Positions 11,051-22,175 of a DNA stretch of 64,000 bases are shown one piece after another. Location of the stretch: NCBI GenBank assembly GCA_015847255.1, contig JADLZK010013206.1, positions 186,001 through 250,000 of the forward strand, read 5' to 3'. A program made the position numbers and the translations under genes. Numbering within the stretch: position 1 is the first letter of the stretch; the number at the start of each line of letters is the position of its first letter. Below the pieces are notes generated by a model. That model saw nothing but the letters and a program-made list of their open reading frames with translations, ran no database searches and had not been told where the DNA came from. Source of the DNA: Hyparrhenia diplandra (Eukaryota; Streptophyta; Magnoliopsida; Poales; Poaceae).

Positions 11051-13489
11051 TTAATTTATGCAAAATTTAGTTTCTACTTGCTAGCAGCTCTTAAGCTCAT
11101 TACGCCTTTGAGATGTGCCCTTTGAGATGCACCTCATCAACCTGGTGTGAAATCTTAGCTACCTGGGAAACCTGGTGTGAAATCTTAGCTACCTGGGAAT
11201 AATATGAAGCTTCATTGACATGCATTTTTCACATCCAAAGTTCTAGATGAAAATAGTTTGAAACACATCCTTAGCTGTTTGATCGCAATCCCTTCATCCA
11301 CCTACACAATAACGCATCGTACCATGTATGGCTTTATTTCTTCAACCTGAACAAGATGACTCGTTCATACCAAGCTATGGATTTTTAGAAGATAGACAAC
11401 AAACCTTTTACTTTTCCCTCTCCAATTTCACTTCCTCCATGAAGCTATTGCGCTCAGTGACCTACAGAATATCCTGCAATGACAGCCGATGCATAGCAGT
11501 CTATGATCACATACACTTCACTGTGTAGCACGCGATCCATTGGTTTCATAGGTTCCTTTGTTGGGTTTCATAGGTTCCTTTGTTGGAGGTTTCATTTGGA
11601 AACAAAACTGTAAGGCAACAAGATTAATCTGAGTTCACTAATGCTTCTCTGATGTGCTGATAAATTAGTGTTTAGAGGGAGGCAATTTACCTGCAGTCTT
11701 ATGTTGTCTCCCAGAGCAGATCTGCACAGAAGAGGACAATCAACTTGCATAAATTAAGAAAATATTATAGTATGGGTAATCGTTTCTTTAGGCCGTTACA
11801 TGCGGTCTCCATTTATACTTTGATGCCAAAAGAATAAATATTCCATTTCTTTAGGGCGTTACATGTATTTGTAGCTAACTGAATGAGACATGATCATGAT
11901 TAGTATCAGGACTTATTATTTTTAATAGCACCTGTTGCTTTCTTTTTGCAACACATCTTTTCTGCATTAGCCAACAAAGAAAATCAGCATATCAAAGAAC
12001 AGAATTGCAATTAAGAAATCATCTTGCATATAGTATTGAACAATAATAATTAGCGTCAAATATTGACCTCTTTGTAGGTGACTATTCTCCTGGTTGTATC
12101 TATAAAAATAGAACAATAATAACAATATAAAAAATCGAGCATAGAATTTCTATGAATCATGGTTTGGAGCATGGTGGCACATTAACCTCTTTGTGGGTGA
12201 CCATTCTCCTTTGTTCAAAGAGGGTGTATCTGAGTTCCATGAGCGACTAAGAAACACATAGATGATGGATGAACTAAATGCAAAGAGAATATGATTAGTC
12301 AAAGTGACTTCATTGAACAAGTGGAGAGGATGATGGAGCTCGCCGACTAACATTCATAGCATCAACAATGGGAACTCCTCGCACTCCGGATTAGACGGTG
12401 TGACACCAACATGGATTAGTGTCACCGAGCACGCTTGCCGGCAGGGTCGATAGGCACTCTTGGGTGTGACATCCACAGCGAAGTGGCCAACATGCCTAGA
12501 ACAACATAGAGGAGGTCCATGAGAAGAAGCTTGTGACGGCATGATGACCAACCTGTAGCCCAGTCCACAGGTCCAGGAAATGTAGTGCTTTCTACTGCAA
12601 AAACATAAATTTATCTCTATTTAAATAATTTGTTAAAAGATGAATGCCCCGTTTAAATAATTTGTTGTTAATCACTTTAATCAACTATTTAACACAACTG
12701 TCTCTTATGTTATCAAGTGTGTAGAATAGAACCAAACCTAATATTTGCCTGTCCCAAAAAACAACTTATACCTCCACAAAAGATTATTTGATTCTATTTT
12801 ATTAGCCATGCAGACAGGGAAATGCTGAACACTGAAACATGATGGTTACCACAAATTTAATCATCTGTATATACCGTTGTCATGTACGTACTAGTTTCAC
12901 CTCCTTCAAAGCCGACACCTCCGTTATGTGAAGCCTGGGTTGACAGGAGACCCATTGTGTCGACATTGGCCACCGAGGGCTGTGAAGGAGGTGGGACCGA
13001 GGCTGAACTCACCTAAATTCAGCACACATGCTGCTAATTCCTGAATCTTGATCGACCTGGTGGGTGTAGATGGATTAGGGAGGAAAAGAAACTCTGAGTT
13101 TCCCACGGCGTGGGGTAGTAGCGCGTCAGGCGAGGACGTGTGTCCGGTGTCGGGTGCTGTTTCGCGGCAATGAGGGAAAGGAGTCGTTGGCGCCGGCGAT
13201 CATGCAGGCAGGGGAAGTGGCGTGGGTGAGGGGAAATTGAGGATTTAATTCCTTTTCACATGTATGGCTATTTTTAGTAACTCAGATGACATGCGGGTGA
13301 GTGGAAATCGAGGATTTAATTCCTTTTCACATGCATGGCTATTTTTAGTAATCGCTAATCTGGGTGTGTGAGGGCGTGATTGGTGGGCGTGGATGGATTT
13401 CGCACCGGATGGCGGATGGAAGTACCAAAACCAATGTGACACCAAGAAAAAGTCTTAGTTTTATTCTTTTTTATGTTGTAGAGATATAT
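11051..13489. other. Unassigned region with small tandem duplications
   Basis: No gene or transposon is recognised. Open frames are short (at most about 70 codons) and show no family resemblance. The sequence holds several small direct duplications: a 29-bp unit CCTGGTGTGAAATCTTAGC... at 11141-11198, GGTTTCATAGGTTCCTTTGTTG twice in tandem near 11547-11588, and a GAGGATTTAATTCCTTTTCACATG unit at about 13238 and 13309. A GC-richer patch at 12900-13230 could be an old exon or promoter, but I cannot identify it. Confidence 0.4.
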
Positions 13490-13639
13490 TTATCTTCTCT
13501 ATTTACTTCCATGGCTTTCATATATTTGGTTAAGTATAATTGTTATGCTATTGCATGGGATCTCCGCTCGTATTGAGGGCTCTAGTTATTCATGGTAGCT
13601 AGAGTAGTAATCGATAGTATAGACATGCACTACTACTAA

Positions 13640-13915
13640 ACGCTTGGGGGGCGGTTCATTTTTGAGGGGCGGGGCGAAACCGCCCTAACTCCATTTTCAA
13701 CACTTTGTAGGGGCGGTTCTCTGAGCCGCCCCTCACGTGATCACTGTAGGGGCGGCTAATAAGGATAACCGCCCCTCTTTGCGACTTTCATTAGGGGCGC
13801 TCAATATAAAACCGCCCCTACTCAAAAAATCTTTTAGGGGCGGTTGTTTCTAAAACCGCCCCTAAGAAAAGCTGTAGGGCGGTTTAATCTAAAACCGCCC
13901 CTAAAAACTGGATTG
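13640..13915. repeat. Left subterminal repeat array of the CACTA element
   Basis: About a dozen copies of GGGGCGGTT or its complement AACCGCCCC alternate in both orientations, separated by about 10-25 bp. Subterminal repeats of this kind are the binding sites for the TNPA protein in En/Spm elements. Confidence 0.75.
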
Positions 13916-14199
13916 GCGCCAAAAAAAAAAATTCAAAAACTGAAATATATATATCATACTCTATAAACATCTATAATTCACAATTCTCACAATATATGTA
14001 CATATTATATTCAATAAACATCTATAATTCACAATTCTCACAATATATATACATATTATATTCAATAAACATCTATAATTCACATAACTCACAAAAGTAT
14101 CATCTCCATTATTCAATCTTACAATAAACATTCATTATTCACATAAGTACATATGTTACAAGTTCAATCTCATCTCTTAGTTCACCTCCCTATTGCTAG

Positions 14200-17100
14200 C
14201 CTTTCCCACTCACGAAAATGTTGAAGTTGTGGATTCTTAAGAAGCAGGGAAGTACGATCAAGGTAGCAACCTTTTGGATGTATAGCATGATCTAATATGA
14301 AGTCATAAAAAGGCCGACCACGAGTTCCAATAGGTCATCATCTCGGTAAGGTTCCCCTTTTGTCCCTACCTAGCGTCTCGCCTACACAATTAGGAGATAA
14401 TAAAAAGTTAGCCTATATATAGAAACACATAGTGAGCATATACATAGAGAGAAAGGAATGAGCATATATACCAAGTCCGGGTGTCTCAGTGCGAAAAAGC
14501 TGTTACTCATCGCCATGCATGCGTAATATCCACAAAGTGAACACTTCCAGGGCTTTTGCTTGGCACACCGTGTATATAAAATTGTTAACAAATGCATTTG
14601 AGATTATGCGATCTTGAGGTAGGTCATACTTACACAAGTATACTGTTTTGGCCTTACGACTCACCCTTCATTACGGCAAGATGTCTCCCATTCAACTTTT
14701 AACATACCAGCGGTATGCCACATTGAAATTGATATTCACAAATACAACATGTTAGTATGTGACAAAAAAAGTTAGGAGGTTGTATTGAATCATATAATTG
14801 TCGTTATTTATACGATTTGAGAATCGCTATGAAGTCGAATAATGTGCGGTCGGAGTGTGCGGTGAATCAAAAAACCGACGCTGATCCCGACATCGACACA
14901 TATAGCGGTCCGGTGGTTCTTTGCATAAATTCAATCGGAGAAAAGCGATAAGCTCATTTTGCGTATAATATGTATTAACCAACCTTTATATACAGATTGA
15001 ACTTACCCGAAGTGGTATGGCAGCCATATACTATGATTGTTTTCGAGATTTTTTTGAAAGACACGGCTAAGTATGCCGCCATGTTAATGGTCGCGTCCTT
15101 CATTGCCTTACGCCGGATTTTCTCTTTCTCCTCCACGGTCGATCCACCGCTAAGTATTTGCTATCCGGTTTCCATTGCTTAGGAAATGCAAAGCGTGTTT
15201 GTGCTATTTGTCGAGGATCCATGTATACATGTTTCGGACACGGAACCTGTTTTGCAAGGTGCACTTGCATACTAAAAGAGATCGATTAGGTTAGTTACAA
15301 CGTTATCAAAATATCGCAATCATACCATATTAAGAGAAAAGGACTTACATGCGGTAGATGTGAACTAGATTAATGTCCATTTCACCGAGGTGATACAATG
15401 TATGCATGTCGTCGAAAGTGAAGGCAATCTCACTACCAGGTCCACCGAGAAGGCCATCGGGGTAGTGGAGTGTTATCTCGGTTATGTCTCGTCCTCTCGG
15501 ATACCAACAAGTACCAATCATGAAACTTTTTCATTCCGTGGCATCTTACGCATGACATCGTTTGGTAGGAATATCTTGCCTCTTTCATAATTTTTCGGGC
15601 GGTTCCTTGACCATCGATTCTTCCAACATCGGGATACTTTTTGGCGAAAAGTGATTGGTTTTGAAGGGTCGTGAAATCTGTCCTGCTACTTCTTTGACTT
15701 GGTTACGTGGCTTGGGCGATCATGGGCGAACCACACGGACACCAACGAGACATCCTTCATCGGCACAAAGGCGGGCCTGCAATGGATTGGATGCTTTTTC
15801 CTAAGCTCCGACTCCTCCCAAAAATCCTCGATGCCATAACTTGTTCGATGCGAAAGGCCTGGCGGAAGCTGCATGTGCGGAATTTGTTGCTTCTCTTTAC
15901 CACGAGTTTCTTTCGGAGGCACCTCTGTTTCTTTCGGAGGCACCTCTGTTTCTTTTCGAGAGGCACCTCCGTTTCTTTCGAAGGCACCTCCGTTTCAAGC
16001 TGGAGTTTCTTTTGAAGGCACACGCTCTCTGTGGGGCGTGGAGAAAGAGTGTGGCATCTCGGGCATTTGTCGGTCACGAGGAGGGAGTGTGGCATCTCGA
16101 GGCATTTCTTCGTCACGTGTTGGTGAAAGTATCTCCCCCTCCTCGATAACTCCTTCTAGCCGTGGAAAATTGGTTGGGGAGGCGAACAACCCGATTAATA
16201 CGATGTCTCGTTTGTGCGGAGGATGGATCGAATGCATTGCCCGAGTTTGGACACTCCCTCGGGAGTCGGGTGGTCAAGGTCATAATCCATGTAATGGGGC
16301 TCCACGCTATGCACCTCGACCCTAGTGTAGTACGCGGGATAGGCTTACCGTGCCACCTGCCCCCCCGGGAGGATGTGCCACACCCGTTGTGGCAAGCTTG
16401 ACAACTTGAGGCCCTTCCGGCGAGAACCACACATTGGCAACTAGTTGGTTCCCATTTGCGATCGGCGGCGGTTGTACTGCGGTGGAACCTTGGGCGCTAG
16501 GAACTTAGGAGGGCTCGACTACTGCAAGTTGGGCCGGCGGGTTCGCGAGACGACCCTCTTTCCTCTCGGCGCCTTCGCTACCATGGCCATATTTGTGCTT
16601 TCAAGTTCGACTCTTGGCCTCTACCATGCTTCTTGTATGTGTCTTTGGTCCTCTTCAAAGCCATGTCTCGGGTTGTTCTTTTCCCTATGCCCCTGGTGCA
16701 CCCGGGGTGCTCGGCGTTTCCCAAGGCAAGTGTCGGCTCGTCCTTCTCTACGGAAGGTTTGAATGAGCCCTTCTCCTTTCCTTAACCGTATTCCAATATC
16801 TTTGATACTACCTCTTGAGTCTCCGATTTGTCAAACTTAAGGGAAGAACCGGACGATGCGGTGCTCACGGCATGTATCAATTCCTTGACCATATCCCCAA
16901 ATTACGCACGGGGAATCCCATTTGCTAAAAGCCTCTTCGTCCCTCTTTCGGAAAGTCTTTTCTGCTGCAAAGTATCCATCGGAACCTAAATGGGTAGGTT
17001 GTATGTTCTTCTTCTCTAGCTCATTTATTCACGGGCGAGGGCCAATGCTTCGCCCGTAGTCTTTTGAGCCACTAGGTCGTCCCATTGACTCTAAGTTATG

Positions 17101-18044
17101 TTCCCATACTTGTGAAATGGCGTCGTGCCCTGTTGGATATATTTGGTGTTGAGCTCACACCTCCAACGTCGGAATATCTCCCCCATTGTCTTAAAGGCTT
17201 GGCGTTTCACGGCCTTCGGTACCGGATGGAAACTTGAAATTGACTAACAACTTGTTCCATAGGCCTCTCTTTGTCTCGTCCGGTATTTCTGGCCATGATG
17301 GGATAGCTGGGTTCAAGCGATCTCTAACAAGGGCGCACATCGAATTACGGAATCTTGCCCTCATCTTCTCCGAAACTACGGATGTCCCCCTCTCGGACCG
17401 ACCTCCGTTATCACATAGACCACGTTCTTGTCGGGATCTGGTTTGGTTTTCTTATCCCTCCTCGTTTCCTCTTTGGCGCCAAGGTTGTGGTCGTGTCACG
17501 GGGTTCGGGGGCAGAGTTGGTATTGTTCACCTACGTGGCACGTGCATCTTCTCTTTGTTGCTCTCCGGTGCCTTCAACGAAGCGTCGCGACGCCCGGCGT
17601 CGTCGTTTTGGAGGAGATTCATCATGGACCTATGTACACGGGAGGCCAAAGTGTTAATGGTAGTGACATGATAAAAGCATTAGCAAAAATTGATTACTAA
17701 GGCTTTTTGTGTCTCTACCTCGTTCTCCTCGTTCTGCGGGTCAAAGTCTTTGTCGAGTCGTCCTCGGTGGGCCTATGCACGGGTTCACGTGGGGAAAGGA
17801 TCCTCGGGACTTACATATCCCTCCTCGGAACCCTCGCCGTCATCATCTTCATCGAGTTGTCATCATCCTCTCCTTCTCTTCCCTCTTCTTCATCCGAGAA
17901 CGGATCAATTGAATCTTTCATCCCGGCTATAATCTTGTCTAGCGTGCGTGGAACTCGTCGAAAGACATGGCATGAGGCTCTCCCTCTTCAATGGGTTTCC
18001 CGTGCTCAAGGCTACGGGGTGCACTTGTCTCTTGTCGGGGACAT
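14200..18044 (-). pseudogene. CACTA TNPA-like gene (PF03004 type), decayed
   Basis: Read on the minus strand, about 17100-17380 gives PSWPEIPDETKRGLWNKLL followed in shifted frames by FKFPSGTE, RWRCELNTKYIQQG and QWDDLVAQKTTGEALA. This matches the conserved core of the plant En/Spm accessory transposase family. A minus-strand ATG at 18044 begins a frame that soon stops. Downstream (15690-16110) an acidic region repeats a TEVPPKE unit. The gene lies 3' of TNPD in the same orientation, as usual for CACTA. TNPA binds the subterminal repeats and assists excision. Stops and frameshifts throughout indicate a pseudogene; exon limits are approximate. Confidence 0.65.
15905..16018 (-). repeat. 24-bp coding repeat in TNPA
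   Basis: Four to five tandem units of about 24 bp with the theme TTTCTTTCGGAGGCACCTCC are present. On the minus strand they encode repeats of TEVPPKE (partly shifted to EVPSKE). They lie within the TNPA remnant, probably in a low-complexity linker. Confidence 0.7.
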
Positions 18045-18049
18045 TTTCT

Positions 18050-20475
18050 GATTTAATCTAGTACAAAAAAAAGATTTGGCGTTAGATATGCCGGTAGGGT
18101 CCTAGTTTCATGAAGGAATAAAATGACCGGTAGTGGTTTTGCTCTCAAATTAGCGGGTTCACTATCATGTAGTCTCAGTTTACCCTTTTGTATCATCGAG
18201 CAAAAAGCTAGTAGAAACATTAGAGGCCTCAGATAGATGTCAATCATCATTTGATCATGTACTTGGAGCATAAGGGCATCAGAACAGAAAAGGTAATGAA
18301 GGTAATGTAGGGGCGGCTAGCAATGATGGCCAGTTCCTCACAAGTTCATGATCATTTGGTTATATTTTTTATGGAATGTGACAATTTCATCATCGGCCAA
18401 AAGGAGGGAGGGGGACAAATACAAAAAGGGTTATCATATAAAAACAGTGAGCACATAGAAGTACGGTGACCATATAAAAACCCAAATTACGCCGTCAGGC
18501 TGCCGAAATTTTCGCCGCGCGCCGTCAGCTTACCTGCTGCCATCATGAAGGCAGCATAGAGAGGAGGCCAAGAGAGAAGTTGAGAGAAGAGTGGGAGGGA
18601 AGAGAAGGTAGAGGAGGCTAGAGGGGGAGGGAGAGAGAGAGAGAGAGAGTGTGTGAGCTTGGCTTAGTTCTTTGCCATGATGATGGCAGCATAGAGAGGA
18701 GGCCAAGAGAGAAGGTGAGAGAAGAGTGGGAGGGAAGAGAAGGTAGAGGAGCCTAGAGGGAGAGAGAGAGCTTCTGCTTAGCTGCTGTAGCAGCATAGCT
18801 GCTGCCATGATGATGGCAGCATAGAGGAGGCCAAGAGAGAAGGTGGGAGGGAAGAGAAGCATAGGTAGTGGCTGTAGCATCATAGGTGCTGCCATCGCAC
18901 CATACATGAGCACAATATAATGACATTGAGCATATAAAAAGATGAGCACAATATAATGCCAAATAGAGTAGTTATGAAGACAATTAGAGTAGTTGTCTAC
19001 AAAGTTGACTCAGATTTGCCCCTTTGTCATTTCATCAATTCTAAACTGGTTGCTTCTAGAAGCCATCCAAGTTTAGAATGTCACAAATATATAGGGCGTT
19101 ACAATCATCATAGTCGCCGCCTCAGCTTAAAAGGGATCGCATCATTGCCTATGCCCCTTTGCCTCGCTTAAAAACAGCACCAAATACAAGTGATGCCCAA
19201 ATTCAGCCCCAAATAAGAATTCAAAAAAAAGCACCAAATACAATTGATGCCCTTGACCAACCCCAAATATGAATTCAAAACAGCACCAAATACATGTGAT
19301 GCCCGGGCCGGTCCCAAATAAATTAGAACATGTGAGATTAAAAAAACAGCACCAAAAACAAAGCACTAAGTGATTCACCGCGACCAAGCAAGTCCATTTG
19401 TAAGTGATAAAAGAGAGAGAACTGCGGCGACATTTAAAGATGGACAAGCTCAATGAGAGATAGACAAATTAATGAGTTTCCAAGTTAAAGATGGACAAGC
19501 TGACATTTAAAGATGGACAAGCAGTTCTTATTCTTCCACACTTATTATCATGTGTTTTTATATATGTAAATTGTGGTGTTCTAGAGGGCTGTAGGGACGA
19601 GTAGGAAATATCAACGGTACATGAGGATTTTCACCACCCAAACTGGTTGGTATAGCACACGAGGAGGCATGTCACAGATTCAAGATTATGGTGTTCCGGT
19701 TAGAATTAAGATAAAGTGAATCTCCCTATTGCAGTATTGCTTAAGTAAAAAGAAAACTAAGGCACATGTACTAACATTAGGAAGCGCAACTATTTAGACA
19801 TGGGTAGGGGGTAAAAAGACGATATAAGGACTCCTCGGCTAAAATAAAGTTGTACCCATGCACACTCAACATTTATTCATGTATTCATAGAAAGTAGGTT
19901 TCAACTTGTAATCAAGTAAAGGTTTCTTTTTCAGAGAAGACATATTAGCATAAGCGAGAAACCACTCTTGATGGTTGAATTCGGATCATATTAGCTACTA
20001 GCCAACAACGGCTCAAATACATGTTAAAAACAGCCCAAAGTAGTTGCTAAAACCGAAGTTCAACGCAAAGCTGATTCAAGCAAAGCGAGTTCATCTATAT
20101 TTCATCTAAAAGTCATCTAAAAATAGTTCAAATAGTTCAAATCTGGTATGGCATCATAGGCACCTCATCTATATTTCATCTAAAAAGTCATCTAAAAATC
20201 AAGTATGGCATCATAGGCGTGGCAAATAGCTCGACTCAAATTCATCTAAAAATCGGTATGGCATCATAGGCGACTTATCTATAATTCATCTCAAATTCAT
20301 CTAAAAATCAAGTATGGCATCATAGGCGGTGGCAAATAGCTCACTCAAAGTCATCTCAAATTCATCTAAAAATCTGGTATGGCATCATAGGCAGGTCATA
20401 TCTATAATTCATCTCAAATTCACCTAAAAATCAAGTATGGCATCATATATAGGCGTGGCAGTTCAATAGTTCAAA
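18050..20475. repeat. Internal non-coding CACTA region with three repeat arrays
   Basis: No gene is seen. At 18535-18870 a unit of about 120 bp (CTGCCATGATGATGGCAGCATAGAG, then GAGGCCAAGAGAGAAG...GAGAG) occurs three times with GA-rich microsatellite tracts. At 19170-19360 a unit containing CAGCACCAAATACAAGTGATGCC and CAACCCCAAATA occurs about four times. At 20090-20460 a unit of about 60 bp with AAATCAAGTATGGCATCATAGG occurs about six times. The block lies between TNPA and TNPD. Confidence 0.65.
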
Positions 20476-21335
20476 ATGGCGACAATTAATTCACCACGGC
20501 AAGCAAACCTCGGAGGTAGCGGCGAGGCACCAGCAGCGGCGGCAGTTCCCGGCACAACCACCAGCGGCGACTCTCACGGGCACCGGCGGCACCACCGGCC
20601 CGGCAATTCACCGGCGAGGCACCACCACCCGGCTCACGGGATTCACCACCCACGGGCACCGGCCCGGCACCACCGGGCTCACGGGCACCGGCGAGAACTC
20701 ACGGCCGGCTCACCGGCACCACCCACCGGCAGCAGCGGCAACTTCGATCATCGGCGCGAGGCACCACCACCAAGGTCACCGGCGGATCCGGGCGGCTAGA
20801 AGGGGGCGGGAAGGGCGAGATGGCACGACCACCAAGAATGGCTGGATCCGGGGGGCGGCGGCCCTCCAAATTGCGGTGGGGGAAGACGGGGCGCGGGGAG
20901 GAGGGAGGAGGGGAGGGAGGGAGGGGAGGCGGGAGGCACCTCCTTGGGCGGGCGGCCGGCCGGCGGCGGCGGCTAGGGTTTTGAGCAGCGGCGGCGCGGG
21001 GGCGCAGCGGAGGAGGGGAGAGGAGGGAGAGGAAAGGAGAGGAGGGAGGAGGGGGGGAGGGGAGGAGGCACCTTGAGGCGAGGCCCGGCCGGCGGCGGCG
21101 GCTAGGGTTTCGAGCGGCGCGGCGGGGGCGCGGGGGGGAGGAGGGGAGAGGAGGGAGGGGAGGAGGGGAGGATGGCAGCGGATCAAGGCACAGCGGGCGC
21201 GAGGAAGGGGCGGATGTGGTCGGCGCGGGCGGGAGGCGGATGTCGGCGGCGGCGGCGACGGTGAAAAATTTGAGCGGCGACGGCGTGGTTTGGGATGAGT
21301 CGCGCCCGGACTTAGCCGATTTGGGCGGGCTCGGG
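20476..21335. other. GC-rich segment within the CACTA element
   Basis: Base composition jumps to strongly GC-rich, with CACCGGC-type repeats at 20560-20760 and CCGCC/GGAGG-rich sequence to 21250. Two imperfect copies of a unit containing GGCGGCGGCGGCTAGGGTTT occur at about 20945-20985 and 21080-21112. Open frames exist on both strands (for example minus 20776-21498), but they are Pro/Ala/Arg-rich and low in complexity. It resembles the GC-rich 5' end of a grass gene, which CACTA elements are known to capture, but I cannot name a source gene. Confidence 0.45.
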
Positions 21336-22175
21336 TATATATATACCGTGACCTCTCAGTAAGGGCGGCTCTGATATAGCCGCCCCTATAGTGAGCCTCA
21401 TCGGGGGTAATTTGGATCGAGGAACCGCCCCAATAGTTCATGTTACAATTTGAAAAAAAAATATATATATATATATAAGGCATATTATCGACAAACAAAA
21501 AATAAAAATATAGTTATAAATAAATAAAACATAAATATAAAAATTTCTTATCTTACAAAAACCATGGATTCGACAAATTTTGACATATTTGGATTTGAAT
21601 TTCAAAATTTTTCAATGAATATTTCAGTTTTTCAACATGTGAAAGCACGTCTGCTCCGCCTAACTCAAAACTTCCTCAAATTTTTTTTTTTTGTGGAAAC
21701 TTACACCCAAAATATGGCCCCACGCAAAATTCTAGGGTTTTTAGCCATTTTTGGATTTCTTGTATTTTTCTACGTGACGGCGTGCGACCAAATATGGTGA
21801 TTTACACTTTGAAAACAAAATAAATCCCACCTTTTGCCTCCACAAGTTTTGACTCCTAGGGCACAAGGGACCTATCGGCAAAGTTTGGCACCGTTTCGGT
21901 CTTTTCGGGGGTGGTCGTAGTTCAACATATATTTACCTGGGAGAATTCGCGCGGTAATTGAAATAATTAGAGAAAAGTACCAAACAATTACAGAGAAAAT
22001 TCTCAAACTGGGGCGGTGCCTTCACACATGCTATGTAGACGCCTCGAGAAAAAAGTTTGACTCTTATATGAATAAAGGTAGTCTCACACATACATAAAGG
22101 TAGTCTCACACATACATAAATGTAGTCTCACCCATACATCGATAAATTTTTGAAACACACACATATAACAACTAG
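21336..22175. other. CACTA intron-like region with internal subterminal-type motifs
   Basis: Near 21362-21440 the words GGGCGGCTCTGATATAGCCG, CCCCTATAG and GAACCGCCCC resemble the element's own subterminal repeats, although this is 5 kb from either end. An (AT)n tract lies at about 21459-21477. The rest to 22175 is AT-rich and without a recognisable gene. Confidence 0.4.

Noticed and set aside
13436..13489. TGTGACACC as the left end of the LTR fragment split by the CACTA element
   Set aside because: Only about 50 bp separate it from sequence that lies some 750 bp inside the LTR, and no target duplication matches, so the similarity is probably chance.
18535..18870. Spaced repeats that might suggest a CRISPR array
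   Set aside because: Units are about 120 bp, contiguous and imperfect, in a plant transposon; there are no spacers or cas genes.
20776..21498. 240-codon minus-strand open frame rich in Pro, Ala and Arg
   Set aside because: It lies in a GC-rich low-complexity part of the CACTA element, has no domain, and open frames exist on both strands there.
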